DNA of 44,651 bases from an uncultured Verrucomicrobiales bacterium (GCA_937891465.1 CALAHF010000218.1:1-44651), one strand, 5' to 3'; shown: positions 27,705 through 36,491, numbered from the stretch's first letter. Made by a program: numbers and translations. Notes: generated from the sequence alone by a model not told the origin.

Positions 27705-30587
27705 ATGAAACCCTCTTTTCCAACCTTGTTTGCGACTTTCTTCGCCACGCTTTGCACCACGCTATTCGCTGCGCCCGGTTCACCCGACTTCCACGCCGAC
27801 GTCGCGCCGTTTCTCCGTGACTATTGCGCTGGTTGTCACAACGAGATCGATGCGGATGGCGACCTCAATCTCGAAACGTTTGCTCTGCTTTCAAAGGGTG
27901 GAGAATCGCAGGATGATCATCCCATTCTTGTTCCCGGCGACGCCGAAAAATCTTATCTTTTTCAACTCATTGCCGGTCTTGGAAAAGACGTGATGCCTCC
28001 CGAAGAGGAAACGGCGCAGCCTTCGGCAGCGGAAATCGGTATTATCAAACGCTGGATCGATGCCGGTGCGAAAGGCCCCAAACCGGAGGATGATAAATCG
28101 ATCATCTCGACGTTGAGCGTTCCCAAAATCACGGCGAAGCCTGAAAAAACGGCAAAACCAATCACTGCAGCGGGGTATTCGCCGGATGGAAAATGGCTCG
28201 CGATTGCCCGGTTCGGCGCCGTGGAAATTCAGGATGCGTCTTCGGGAAAAGTGGTGCGGACAATTCAGGATCAAACCGGAAAAGTGAATGCGGTTCATTT
28301 TTCGCCGGATGGCACGAAACTGGTAACGGCTTCCGGAATCACCGGTCTAAAAGGCGTCGCGACGATTTTCGAAGCGGCCACTGGAAAGATGCTTCACGAA
28401 ATCGGCGGTGAAACCCACCGTGATATTCTGTTCGATGCTGAGTTTTCACCCAACGGAAAGCTGCTCGCGACAGCGGGCTATGACAAAGTGATTCGGATTT
28501 GGAATGCGGAGTCGGGAACCTACATCAGTCAGATCGCGGGGCACAACGGAGCGGTTTTTGATCTCGCATTCTCGCCCGATGGGACGCTGCTTGCCTCGGC
28601 CAGCGCGGATGAAACCGGGAAGATTTGGGATGTGAGATCGGGGGAGCGGCTCGACACGCTGAACCAGCCGCAGGGCGAACAGTTTCGAATCGCTTTCACG
28701 CCTGATGGAAAGTTTATCGTGGGCGCTGGCGCGGATAACCGGATTCGGTTGTGGCGGTTGCTTTCGAAAACGAATCCACGCATCAATCCTGTGGTGCATG
28801 CGCGGTTTGGTCACGAGGATGCAATCAACGATTTTGCAATGTCGCGCGATGGAAGATGGCTGGTTACCGCATCGTCAGATGATTCGGTGAAACTGTGGTC
28901 ACTGCCGGATTTGGAGCAGAAGGAAATGTTTGGCGATCAGCCTGATCTCGTTTCGGCGCTCGCGTTTTTGCCGAAGGGCGGCGGTTTCAAAGCCGCGCGG
29001 ATGGACGGAACGATCCAACCCTATTCGTTCGATGAACAGACCCTATTGGTTCGTAAAACCGAAAATGAGCCCGACCGAACAGACCCTATTGGTCCGATGA
29101 ACGAACAGGGTGCGATCGTGAAAGTTGCTGAGGCGAGTGGCGATGCGGCGCAGGCGGTTTCGGTGCCGACGGAGATTTCGGGGAAGATCGAAACGGAAGG
29201 CGACATGGATGATTTTAAGTTTTCTGCGAAAGCAGGGCAGCAGGTGATTTTGGAAGTGAATGCGGCGCGTTCGAAATCGATGCTCGATTCAAAAGTCGAA
29301 GTTCTGACGGCGGACGGCAAGCCGATTGAACGCGTTGTGTTGCAGGCGCAGCGAGATTCGTGGTTCACGTTTCGGGGGAAAGATTCGAATACTGCTGATG
29401 ATTTTCGGGTTCATAACTGGCGTGAGATGGAGCTGAATGAAATGCTCTATGCGAACGGCGAGGTCGTAAAATTGTGGCACTATCCGCGCGGCCCGGATTC
29501 CGGTTTTCGGGTGTATCCGGGTTTTGGAAATCGGCGGACCTATTTTGATACCACGTCGCTTTCACAGCCGCTCGGTGGGCCGTGTTATATCGTGAAGCCA
29601 TTGCCGGCGGGTTCCGACCCGTCGCCGAATGGATTGCCGGTTTATCGGCTCTATTGGGAAAATGATGACGATGCCCGTCGTCGTCTTGGTAAAGATTCGA
29701 AGCTGACGTTCACGGCTCCGGCGGGTGGCGATTATATTGCGCGGATTTCAGATGTGCGTGGGTTTGGGGGTGAGAAGTACGATTATAAATTGACGCTTCG
29801 TTCACCGACCCCGGATTTTGAAATCAAGCTCACGCAAAATCTGATGGTGGGTCCAGGGAGCGGTAAGGAAATCGGGATCACGGTGACGCGGGCGGATAAT
29901 TTTGAGGGACCAATCACGGTCGATATCAAAAATCTGCCGAAGGGATTTTCTGCGAGCACGCCGATCACAATTGAGACGGGTCAGGACCGTGGCGTTGCCG
30001 TGTTGAATGCGGCGGCGGATTTGATTCCTGCGGTGATGGAAGATGTGAAAGGCAAGGATGACAAGGTGACCAAGAAGCCGAAATCGATTCCCGCCGAAGG
30101 CTGGGATAAGGTGACGGTCGTGGCGACGGCAGATCTCGCAGGCAATCCGGTGACAAAAGAACTTGGGCATCTTGGAAAGATCGCGCCGGGCGTTGCGCCG
30201 AAGGTTTTGATCACGATTAAGCCGGACGGCGACAACGGAAAAGTCGGCAAGGACGGGATTTTGGAATTCGAAATCGAGCCGGGCGAAACGATCAGCGCAA
30301 TGGTCGAAATCGAGCGTCGCGACAAGTTTACAGGGCTCGTGAATTTCGGAAAAGACGAATCCGGTCGCGGCATGCCGCACGGAGTTTTCGTCGATAACAT
30401 CGGCCTGAGCGGTCTGATGATTCCCGAAAAGAAGACCGAGCAGCGTTTCTTTTTCACGGCATCACCAATCGTCGGCGAGCAGGAGAGTTTGTTCTGGCTG
30501 AAGACCGGGTCGGACGGGACTCAGGCGAGTAGGCCGGTGCGGGTGCGGGTGGTGAACGTGAAAGAATTGACGACTGCGCAGAAATAG
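27705..30587 (+). CDS. Planctomycete-type cytochrome c with WD40 propeller, carrying an in-frame palindromic repeat
   Basis: This 960-residue protein has a signal peptide (ending near FAAPGSPDF). Residues about 25-125 are a PSCyt1-type cytochrome with haem motif C-A-G-C-H (in LRDYCAGCHNEID). Residues about 150-435 hold WD40 repeats (for example DLAFSPDGTLLASASAD, KIWDVRSG and DDSVKLWSLPD). Residues about 490-700 look like a pre-peptidase C-terminal (PPC) domain, followed by beta-rich domains to the end. Residues 437-470 (29011-29113) are encoded by one full and one partial copy of the 43-bp palindrome, between the propeller and the PPC domain. The insert keeps the frame (F-D-E-Q-T-L-L-V-R-K) and probably forms a surface linker. 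It is the third gene of the DUF1501 trio. Confidence 0.92.
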   Translation: MKPSFPTLFATFFATLCTTLFAAPGSPDFHADVAPFLRDYCAGCHNEIDADGDLNLETFALLSKGGESQDDHPILVPGDAEKSYLFQLIAGLGKDVMPPEEETAQPSAAEIGIIKRWIDAGAKGPKPEDDKSIISTLSVPKITAKPEKTAKPITAAGYSPDGKWLAIARFGAVEIQDASSGKVVRTIQDQTGKVNAVHFSPDGTKLVTASGITGLKGVATIFEAATGKMLHEIGGETHRDILFDAEFSPNGKLLATAGYDKVIRIWNAESGTYISQIAGHNGAVFDLAFSPDGTLLASASADETGKIWDVRSGERLDTLNQPQGEQFRIAFTPDGKFIVGAGADNRIRLWRLLSKTNPRINPVVHARFGHEDAINDFAMSRDGRWLVTASSDDSVKLWSLPDLEQKEMFGDQPDLVSALAFLPKGGGFKAARMDGTIQPYSFDEQTLLVRKTENEPDRTDPIGPMNEQGAIVKVAEASGDAAQAVSVPTEISGKIETEGDMDDFKFSAKAGQQVILEVNAARSKSMLDSKVEVLTADGKPIERVVLQAQRDSWFTFRGKDSNTADDFRVHNWREMELNEMLYANGEVVKLWHYPRGPDSGFRVYPGFGNRRTYFDTTSLSQPLGGPCYIVKPLPAGSDPSPNGLPVYRLYWENDDDARRRLGKDSKLTFTAPAGGDYIARISDVRGFGGEKYDYKLTLRSPTPDFEIKLTQNLMVGPGSGKEIGITVTRADNFEGPITVDIKNLPKGFSASTPITIETGQDRGVAVLNAAADLIPAVMEDVKGKDDKVTKKPKSIPAEGWDKVTVVATADLAGNPVTKELGHLGKIAPGVAPKVLITIKPDGDNGKVGKDGILEFEIEPGETISAMVEIERRDKFTGLVNFGKDESGRGMPHGVFVDNIGLSGLMIPEKKTEQRFFFTASPIVGEQESLFWLKTGSDGTQASRPVRVRVVNVKELTTAQK
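29011..29053. repeat. 43-bp palindromic element, copy 5, inside the WD40 gene
   Basis: This is a full-length copy within coding sequence. It belongs to the direct-core variant, with ACCCTATT on both sides of the GTTCG-A-TGAAC centre. It matches the reverse complement of copy 3 (8720-8762) at 36 of 43 positions. It encodes S-F-D-E-Q-T-L-L-V-R in the host frame. A second, rearranged partial copy follows after about 22 bases. Confidence 0.9.
29076..29113. repeat. Rearranged half-copies of the 43-bp element inside the WD40 gene
   Basis: The right half of the element (CGAACAGACCCTATTGG) is followed by a left half (GAACGAACAGGGT), so the two arms face each other in outside-in order. The stretch encodes R-T-D-P-I-G-P-M-N-E-Q-G in a different element frame from copy 5, still without a stop. 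It looks like a second insertion, or a duplication followed by rearrangement. Confidence 0.75.
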
Positions 30588-30603
30588 ACAAGCGTTTCAG
30601 TGG

Positions 30604-31155
30604 ATGACCAAAGCTAAAAAGAAACTCCTGTTCAAAGCAATTGAAGAAGGCGATCTCAAATCGTTGGAAGAGATTTGAGAGGATCATGTCGAAGCTTTGG
30701 AGATCACTGGTGAACACAATCGAAATGTTCGCGACAAATCTCCGCTCATGTATGCGATGCAATGTTCTAAATTTAAGGTGGTGAATTATTTGCTTGGAAG
30801 AGGTGCTGATAGCACTGCTCGAATGGCGGGAGGGCCTCGTTCCTCAGTGCTGGGACTGTGTGTGAGTTTTGCGTTTTGTGATGCCAAGAACCATGATCGA
30901 TGGATTAAGTTAGCCATCAAATTAATCGATTTAGGAGCTGATCCGAGTTCAGCTCTCTGGACGGCGCTTCATGGCTTTGGTGGAATCGTAGATCGTGACG
31001 ATCTTATCCGGCTTTTGCTCGATCGAGGAGCAGATCCAGATCAATTAGTTGGGAATAGTGGTGATGCGGTTCGTGAACTGGTTGCAGTAAACAGCCGGCT
31101 CTACACCGATAAGGTTCTTAAATTATTTACCGAAAAAAATGATCGAGCCGACTAG
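30604..31155 (+). pseudogene. Ankyrin-repeat protein interrupted by an in-frame TGA
   Basis: ATG 30604 opens a frame of 24 codons (MTKAKKKLLFKAIEEGDLKS, then LEEI) that ends at TGA 30676-30678. The same frame continues without further stops to 31155. The part after the stop reads like ankyrin repeats (KSPLMYAMQCSKFKVVNYLL, GRGADS; IKLIDLGADPSSALWTALHG; LIRLLLDRGADPDQLV). The first helix before the stop fits the start of the same repeat array, so a single base change explains the break. A shortened protein from TTG 30697 (152 residues) is possible. No SECIS-like element was sought or seen, so selenocysteine is unlikely. The gene begins 16 bases after the WD40 gene stop. Confidence 0.75.
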
Positions 31156-31210
31156 CAAAGAGATGATTTGTGTTTAGTAGAATCACTTTGACTGAACTGG
31201 CTGGATGAGC

Positions 31211-31294
31211 GGTCGCGACGCGACATGGAATTTTGGATTCGAGTTCCGTGGATTGAAACCCACGGCAAACATGATCTGTCGCTAACGCGACGGC
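31211..31294. repeat. Cluster of three short hairpins
   Basis: Three inverted repeats follow each other: GTCGCGACGCGAC (31212-31224), CCGTGGATTGAAACCCACGG (31246-31265, one mismatch in a 9-base stem) and GTCGCTAACGCGAC (31279-31292). The first and third share the GTCGC/GCGAC stem. The group lies in the 201-base gap between the broken ankyrin gene and the sulfatase. It looks like a composite repetitive extragenic element; no second copy was found in this window. Confidence 0.6.
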
Positions 31295-31356
31295 GGGTGT
31301 GATTTTCGAGAGGGAAGAGACTTGCGGTGTTGGCTCGAATTCGCCATCCTTTGCAA

Positions 31357-32814
31357 ATGAAACGCCCGCTTTTCCTAGCCCTCCTACTTTTCTGCACGCC
31401 ATCGCTTTTCTCCCAAAACGAATCGGGCACCAAAAAGAAAAACGTCCTTTTCGTCATCTGTGACGACTTGAACTGCGATATTGGCAGCTATGGGCATCCG
31501 CAGGTGAAGACGCCGCATATCGATAAGCTGGCGGCGCGTGGGGTGCGGTTTGCGAATGCGCATTGCCAGTATCCGCTGTGCGGGCCGAGCCGGGCGTCGT
31601 TTATGGCAGGGATGTATCCGGATCAGACGTTGATCCATCGGAATGCGATCTACATTCGCGAGCATCTTCCGAATGTAAAAACCATGTCGCAGTTGTTTCG
31701 GGACAACGGGTATTTCGCGACGCGGATTGGTAAAATTTATCATTACAATGTTCCGAAAAATATCGGGACGAGCGGGCATGACGATCCGTTTTCGTGGAAT
31801 TACACGATCAATCCGCGGGGGCGGGATGTGGAGGACGAGCCGATTATCAACACGCTGCGCAAAGGGCAATTCGGCGCGACGCTGAGCTGGCTGGCGGCGG
31901 ATGGCGCGGACGAGGAACAGACGGACGGGATGATCGCGGATGCGGCGGTAGCGGAGCTGAAGCGTTATAAGGCGGAGGATCGGGCGTTTTTTCTAGCGGT
32001 CGGGCTGTTCCGTCCGCACACGCCGTTTGTCGCGCCGAAGAAGTATTTTGATCTGTATCCGCTCGATGAAATCGTCGTTCCCGAGGTGCCGGAGGGTTAT
32101 GATGCGACGATTCCGAAGCCGGCGTTGAGCTCGATTAGGCGGAAGAAGGAGCAGCTGAATCTGCCGGACGCGACGGCGCGTGAGATCATTCAGGCGTATT
32201 ATGCGTCGATCTCGTTTGCGGATGCGCAGGTGGGTAAAATTCTCGAAGCGTTGGAGGAAACGGGGCTCGATGAAAACACGGTGGTGACGTTTACCTCAGA
32301 TCATGGGTATCACATGGGCGAGCAGGGGCATTGGCAGAAAACGACGTTGTTCGAAAATGCAACGCGGGTTCCGTTCATCGTGGCGGATCCGGATCAGAAG
32401 GAAAAAGGCGTGGTGTCGAATTGCCCGGTCGAGATGCTGGATTTTTATCCGACGCTGGCAGCGCGCTGCGGTTTGAAAGCGCCGGCGCATTTGTCGGGAG
32501 TGGATTTGTCGCCGGTGTTGGAAGATGTCTCAGCAAAGCCGCGTGATTCGGCGCTGACGCAATATTCGACGGGTTACAGCCTCCGCACTGAACGATATCG
32601 CTACACCGAGTGGGGCGTCGATGGCGCGGATGGGATTGAGCTTTACGATCACGAAACGGATTCCGAGGAGATGAACAATCTCGCTGGTGATACGTCGAAA
32701 GCCGAGGTGATCGCGGGGGTGAAAAAACGGCTCGCGGAACGGGTGGCGACTCAGAAGGTGAAGCCGGAGGGAATTGAGCAGATTCACTTTGAGAACCGGC
32801 GTCGGGAGCGTTGA
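31357..32814 (+). CDS. Secreted sulfatase, iduronate-2-sulfatase type
   Basis: ATG 31357 gives 485 residues with a signal peptide (MKRPLFLALLLFCTPSLFSQ); the frame is open further upstream without a better start. The metal-binding pair is in FVICDDLNCD, the formylglycine site is L-C-G-P-S-R-A with C75, and the second metal region is FTSDHGYHMGEQGHWQK. The architecture is closest to the sulfatase at 8773-10230 (shared C-Q-Y-P-[VL]-C-G-P-S-R-A-S-F). It stands apart from the main sulfatase run, between two ankyrin genes. Third positions are strongly G/C-rich from about 31500 to 32500, unlike the AT-rich stretch downstream. Confidence 0.95.
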   Translation: MKRPLFLALLLFCTPSLFSQNESGTKKKNVLFVICDDLNCDIGSYGHPQVKTPHIDKLAARGVRFANAHCQYPLCGPSRASFMAGMYPDQTLIHRNAIYIREHLPNVKTMSQLFRDNGYFATRIGKIYHYNVPKNIGTSGHDDPFSWNYTINPRGRDVEDEPIINTLRKGQFGATLSWLAADGADEEQTDGMIADAAVAELKRYKAEDRAFFLAVGLFRPHTPFVAPKKYFDLYPLDEIVVPEVPEGYDATIPKPALSSIRRKKEQLNLPDATAREIIQAYYASISFADAQVGKILEALEETGLDENTVVTFTSDHGYHMGEQGHWQKTTLFENATRVPFIVADPDQKEKGVVSNCPVEMLDFYPTLAARCGLKAPAHLSGVDLSPVLEDVSAKPRDSALTQYSTGYSLRTERYRYTEWGVDGADGIELYDHETDSEEMNNLAGDTSKAEVIAGVKKRLAERVATQKVKPEGIEQIHFENRRRER

Positions 32815-32907
32815 GGTGAGGCGGATTTTAGCTTCTACCGCCTGAACGTTGGCCGTTTGGAAAGGTCCTCCTTGATTTTGCTGACTGGCGGGATGTCAGT
32901 TTAACGC

Positions 32908-33513
32908 TCACTTTCCTTCAGTATCCTGAAGGTAGTGATTCGCCAGAGCTACGAGGTCTTCGCCGCCGTCGAGGTAACGATTGCGGTAATCGCTGATCTC
33001 GTCTTCGTGAGTCGCGATGAATTCTTCGGCTTGCCCGGTCTCGATGTTGTTCTCGACCTTCGCCCAGTGGAGGAATTCTGAAACGGTGCGGTAAGTGTGA
33101 TTCGCTCCGATTGCGTTAAGGTTATCGCGGAAAAGAGTGGCGTTGTCCCAGTCGATCTCGCTGATGAGACGATCAATGCCGCTTTCCTTGAGACTGGAAT
33201 CAACTTCTTCGATGATCTCAGGATTCACATTGCGTGGATCGTGCGGAGCGCAGGCGATCAAGGCTTCGACAAGTAAAAAGCGTGTCTGCAGTGGGCGCAT
33301 CTTGGCAGGTGAAAGCAACGTGGCAACATCAGCGTCGTGATCAAGCAGCAAATTGATGATGTGACGATGACGATTCATGATCGCAACAAACATCGGCGAG
33401 CCGCCATTGAAGTTCACATCAGCTCCGTCCTCTTCGATAGCTTCGAGGGCGTTGTCGATGGAACCAACCGTGCAGGAAAGTTCGAGGGTGCAGTTTGCGA
33501 CAGAATCACTCAT
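32908..33513 (-). CDS. Ankyrin-repeat protein
   Basis: This 201-residue protein has no signal peptide and is probably cytoplasmic. The N-terminal half holds two to three ankyrin-like repeats (GSIDNALEAIEEDGADVNFN, GGSPMFVAIMNRHRHIINLL, LDHDADVATLL). The C-terminal half is helical and acidic and ends in LVALANHYLQDTEGK. Ankyrin repeats mediate protein binding; the partner is unknown. With the broken ankyrin gene at 30604 it flanks the sulfatase gene. Small ankyrin genes of this type often change rapidly and some serve as immunity proteins; there is no evidence for that role here. Confidence 0.82.
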   Translation of the reverse strand: MSDSVANCTLELSCTVGSIDNALEAIEEDGADVNFNGGSPMFVAIMNRHRHIINLLLDHDADVATLLSPAKMRPLQTRFLLVEALIACAPHDPRNVNPEIIEEVDSSLKESGIDRLISEIDWDNATLFRDNLNAIGANHTYRTVSEFLHWAKVENNIETGQAEEFIATHEDEISDYRNRYLDGGEDLVALANHYLQDTEGK

Positions 33514-33525
33514 GAGTTTTCAGAT

Positions 33526-33783
33526 GAAATTGACTTGGTATTAAAAAAATTTGGAGAAAATGATTGGGATGTCCGAAATATTCGGCCGACAGAAATAAAC
33601 CACGTTCAGGAAGAATTTACAACGATTGGATTAGAAGAAATTATAACATTTCCAGTAATTCAGTTGCGAGTCGCGATTCTGATTTCAGTTCTCGCATTTG
33701 GAGGTGGTCATTTGAGTTCTTTTAAGCAATTTAGAAATAGAGAGGATTGTTTTTCTAAAAATTGTATGAGGTTTGGAAAATAA
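33526..33783 (+). pseudogene. AT-rich ORF remnant of unknown origin
   Basis: The plus frame that runs through this stretch reads as protein-like sequence for about 85 codons (SDEIDLVLKKFGENDWDV to FSKNCMRFGK) and uses A/T-ending codons, unlike neighbouring genes. The frame continues upstream only as antisense to the ankyrin gene start, so a normal start is missing; TTG near 33544 is the only candidate. A hydrophobic segment (VAILISVLAFGGG) is present. The most likely reading is the 3' end of a gene whose front was lost when the ankyrin gene region was rearranged. Confidence 0.4.
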
Positions 33784-34052
33784 ACTGGCTGATTTCCGGG
33801 GTTTTGAGCAGATTTTGGGGCTTCAAAACGACCTGCTAAGGTGAAATCTGGAAACAAATTCGAGATTTGACGCCGCTTTTCCCATTTACTACGAGTCGAC
33901 GAACGTTGGAATTCTGTGGATCTGTTGAAGAAAGGAAGTTTTAGCAACTTCCGCTACGGCACGGCGTCCCACATGGAGAGACTTATTACTTGCCCTTTGT
34001 TGAAAGTTTGCGAATTTTCACGATATTGAGCGATAATAAAGAATCTCCCACA

Positions 34053-34667
34053 ATGCCGCGGAAGGCGGTATACCGCCTGACGGTGTATCAGCGGTGCTTG
34101 CAAACACTTCTTGGAAACGGATTTGAGACGGTGTCTTCAGAAGCGCTTGCGAAAGCTGCCGGTGTGAAGTCGACCCAGCTGCGAAAGGATCTGGGTTATG
34201 TGGGGCAGTTTGGCACACGGGGGTTGGGCTACAACGCGGCGACGCTTTCAGATGCGATTACGGAAACCCTTGGTTCCACCCGGTTGCGGCCAGTTGTTTT
34301 GATCGGAGTGGGAAACCTCGGCTCAGCGTTGTTGGGATATAAAGGCTTCCAAAAAGAGGGATTCGAAATTGTGGGGGCGTTTGACCAGGCTCCCGCCGAT
34401 GTCCGGACGGATTCGTTGGAGGGTGCGCCCATTCCGTTGTTTCAATCGGACGAGTTGGCAGGGTTTATCAAAAAGAATGAAGTGAAGATGGCAATTTTAG
34501 CGGTGCCGGGCCCGGCAGCGCAGGGAGTGGCGAATGAAATCGTCGGGGCAGGGGTGCAGGCGATATTGAATTTCTCGCCAACGGTGTTGCAAGTGCCTGA
34601 ATCGGTCACAGTTAACAACGTGGATCTTGCTCTCGAATTGGAGAGTTTGAGCTACTTTGTTAAGTAA
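34053..34667 (+). CDS. rex: Redox-sensing transcriptional repressor Rex
   Basis: ATG 34053 gives 204 residues, the usual length for Rex; the frame is open upstream to 33990 but the extra residues do not fit the family. The N-terminal 80 residues form the winged-helix DNA-binding domain, including VSSEALAKAAGVKSTQLRKD and LGYVGQFGTRGLGYNA. The C-terminal part is a Rossmann NAD(H)-binding domain with V-L-I-G-V-G-N-L-G (G85, G87, G90) and AILAVPGPAAQGVANEIV. Rex dimers bind operators when NADH is low and release them when NADH rises, controlling respiration and fermentation genes. No clear Rex operator was seen upstream of this gene or of others in the window. Confidence 0.95.
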   Translation: MPRKAVYRLTVYQRCLQTLLGNGFETVSSEALAKAAGVKSTQLRKDLGYVGQFGTRGLGYNAATLSDAITETLGSTRLRPVVLIGVGNLGSALLGYKGFQKEGFEIVGAFDQAPADVRTDSLEGAPIPLFQSDELAGFIKKNEVKMAILAVPGPAAQGVANEIVGAGVQAILNFSPTVLQVPESVTVNNVDLALELESLSYFVK

Positions 34668-35168
34668 TCCAAAAGATTAGGATTTCAAAGTCACTCGCTC
34701 AATCTTGCGATTACCAGTAATAAAAAACACAAAAAATGCGGAAATTATAAAAAATAAGCCAAAAAAGTATGATTTTTATTGAAGTTATGAGAAAAGCTTA
34801 TGTATTGACTCTATTATGAAATCCCAAGCACAACATATCATGAACCATCGTTGAACGTTCGGACTATGACTGAGTCCGGTTTTCTCTACCACGCAATGCA
34901 ACTCCGCGAAGCTCGCGAATTGAAGCTACAGCTCCGTCGCGGACGGAACGCGAAAATCAAAGCATTCCTCTTTGGAGGCACGAAAGAAAAGTGTCGGAAA
35001 TTTGTGGGTCGGTGCCTTGCAAAGTTGACCTACTCCCTCTGGCGAAGCGGGTTCTTTGCTTCGTTTGAAGAGTTTTCTTCACCGCATTCGCACCATTCAG
35101 CGTAGTTTTGGCCATTTAGGCTGAATTTTTCATTGCGAAGTGCCCCGCTCTACTGAATTCGTTTCAGC
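34668..35168. other. 501-base gap between rex and yebC
   Basis: The first 150 bases are very A/T-rich (34730-34830) and may hold promoter elements; a TTGACT at 34806 lies near TATTAT but the spacing is wrong for a standard pair. From 34851 to 35105 a plus frame codes for an Arg/Lys-rich peptide of up to 84 residues without recognised pattern. It starts at TTG or an ATG 15 bases later and has no ribosome site, so I do not call it a gene. No hairpin terminator was recognised after rex. Confidence 0.5.
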
Positions 35169-35885
35169 ATGGGACGCGCATTTGAATACCGCCGAAAATC
35201 GAAGGAACTACGCTGGGACAAAATGTCCAAAGTGTTCCCGAAGATTGGAAAAATGATCACGATGGCCGCTAAAGAGAGCGGTCCTGATCCAGATAACAAT
35301 CCCAAGCTTCGTCTCGCGATTCTGAACGCGAAGTCGGAGAACATGCCGAAGGATAATATCACGGCAGCGATTAAGCGTGCTGAGGGTAAAGATTCGGCCG
35401 ACATCACCGAAATTAATTATGAGGGGAAGGGGCCTCACGGCGTCATGATCTTCATCGAATGCGCGACGGATAATACGAACCGTTCGGTGACGAATGTAAA
35501 AATGGCGTTCAACAAGAACGGCGGCGAATCGCTGCAGTCAGGCGCGTTGGACTTCATGTTCAATCGCAAGTCGGTGATCGAATTCAACGTGACCGAAGGG
35601 CTCGACATGGATGAAGTCGAGCTGAGCCTCATTGACGCTGGTCTGGAGGAACTCGAAGTCGAAGAAGACGGCAAAACCGCCTCTGCTTATGGGGATTACA
35701 CCGAATTTGGTAATCTCACGTCGGCGGCGGAAGAACTGAAGCTGGATATCAAAAAAGCATCGCTCCAACGGATTCCGACCAACCCGACTGAGTTTACCGA
35801 AGAGCAGATGGAAGAGATCGAGATCCTTCTCGATGTTTTGGAGGACGACGAGGACGTGCAGGCCGTTTACACAAACATCGCCTGA
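35169..35885 (+). CDS. yebC: YebC/PmpR family regulatory protein
   Basis: This 238-residue protein has the family length. The N-terminus [20 protein letters not shown] is a variant of the usual start of this family, followed by [20 protein letters not shown] and [17 protein letters not shown]. Middle and C-terminal domains show [35 protein letters not shown] and [12 protein letters not shown]. Family members act as DNA-binding regulators (PmpR) or as translation factors that relieve ribosome stalling. It is cytoplasmic. The gene stands alone; the usual ruvC neighbours are not in the window. Confidence 0.95.
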   Translation: MGRAFEYRRKSKELRWDKMSKVFPKIGKMITMAAKESGPDPDNNPKLRLAILNAKSENMPKDNITAAIKRAEGKDSADITEINYEGKGPHGVMIFIECATDNTNRSVTNVKMAFNKNGGESLQSGALDFMFNRKSVIEFNVTEGLDMDEVELSLIDAGLEELEVEEDGKTASAYGDYTEFGNLTSAAEELKLDIKKASLQRIPTNPTEFTEEQMEEIEILLDVLEDDEDVQAVYTNIA

Positions 35886-35897
35886 TTCCTTCCAATC

Positions 35898-36473
35898 CTA
35901 AATCATCCCGTTCAACGCAAGCATTCGATTGCGGCGGTGGAGCAATACGATCAGCGCAAAAAGCGCGGCTGAAAGGGATCCGATGATGATCCCGATGAAA
36001 TTCATGATGACTTTCATGGAAGTTCCGATGTTGCTTTCAGCGATCGAAATGACTGCGGTGTTTTTGAAGCCGCGTCCGATCACTTCGATTTCGGTGGCGC
36101 GGTAGGTGTCGAATTTTCCAATCACAATCGCTGAATCATTGTTGCTCGTTTTGCTCATGGAGCCAAAGGGCGGACTGATCGTCACTTTCTCGCCAGAACG
36201 TTTATCGGTGATGAAAACGAAGGCGCCCGGTGGCATTTTTTCATCGTGCTCATAGGCCTTGCCATCAAATACCGAATAGGTGTGAAGCCAAATGGTGTAG
36301 TTCGAAGGCTTTTCTAAAGCGAGGTCAAACCCGGGAGGAATAACGCCGCGGCCGCTCTCGGACGCCAGTTTTGGAAATTCATGGTAGCCGTAAACGCCTG
36401 CAAAAATGAGCCCGGTCAGCAGAATGGCAGCCGGGGCGAGAATGCAGGTGATGAGTGAAAGTGGGCGTGTCAT
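35898..36473 (-). CDS. Membrane protein of unknown function, two TM helices
   Basis: This 191-residue protein has an N-terminal transmembrane helix (about 8-30, ITCILAPAAILLTGLIFAG) and a C-terminal one (about 155-178, FIGIIIGSLSAALFALIVLL). The helices enclose an extracytoplasmic domain of about 120 residues that looks beta-rich (NYTIWLHTYSVFDGKAYE, AFVFITDKRSGEKVTISPP). Positive residues after the second helix (HRRNRM) place the C-terminus inside. I do not recognise the family. It begins 18 bases after the stop of the gene at 36492 and is probably co-transcribed with it. Confidence 0.8.
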   Translation of the reverse strand: MTRPLSLITCILAPAAILLTGLIFAGVYGYHEFPKLASESGRGVIPPGFDLALEKPSNYTIWLHTYSVFDGKAYEHDEKMPPGAFVFITDKRSGEKVTISPPFGSMSKTSNNDSAIVIGKFDTYRATEIEVIGRGFKNTAVISIAESNIGTSMKVIMNFIGIIIGSLSAALFALIVLLHRRNRMLALNGMI

Positions 36474-36491
36474 TCAGGGGAAAAGGGGCGC

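Noticed and set aside
30676-30678. Selenocysteine codon
   Set aside because: Ankyrin-repeat proteins are not selenoproteins, the position is not a redox site, and no selenocysteine machinery is seen.
33953-34052. Rex operator upstream of rex
   Set aside because: No match to the TTGTGAA / TTCACAA-type palindrome could be found by eye.
34851-35105. Small plus-strand gene of 84 codons before yebC
   Set aside because: There is no ribosome site, the start is TTG, and the composition is Arg-rich without pattern.
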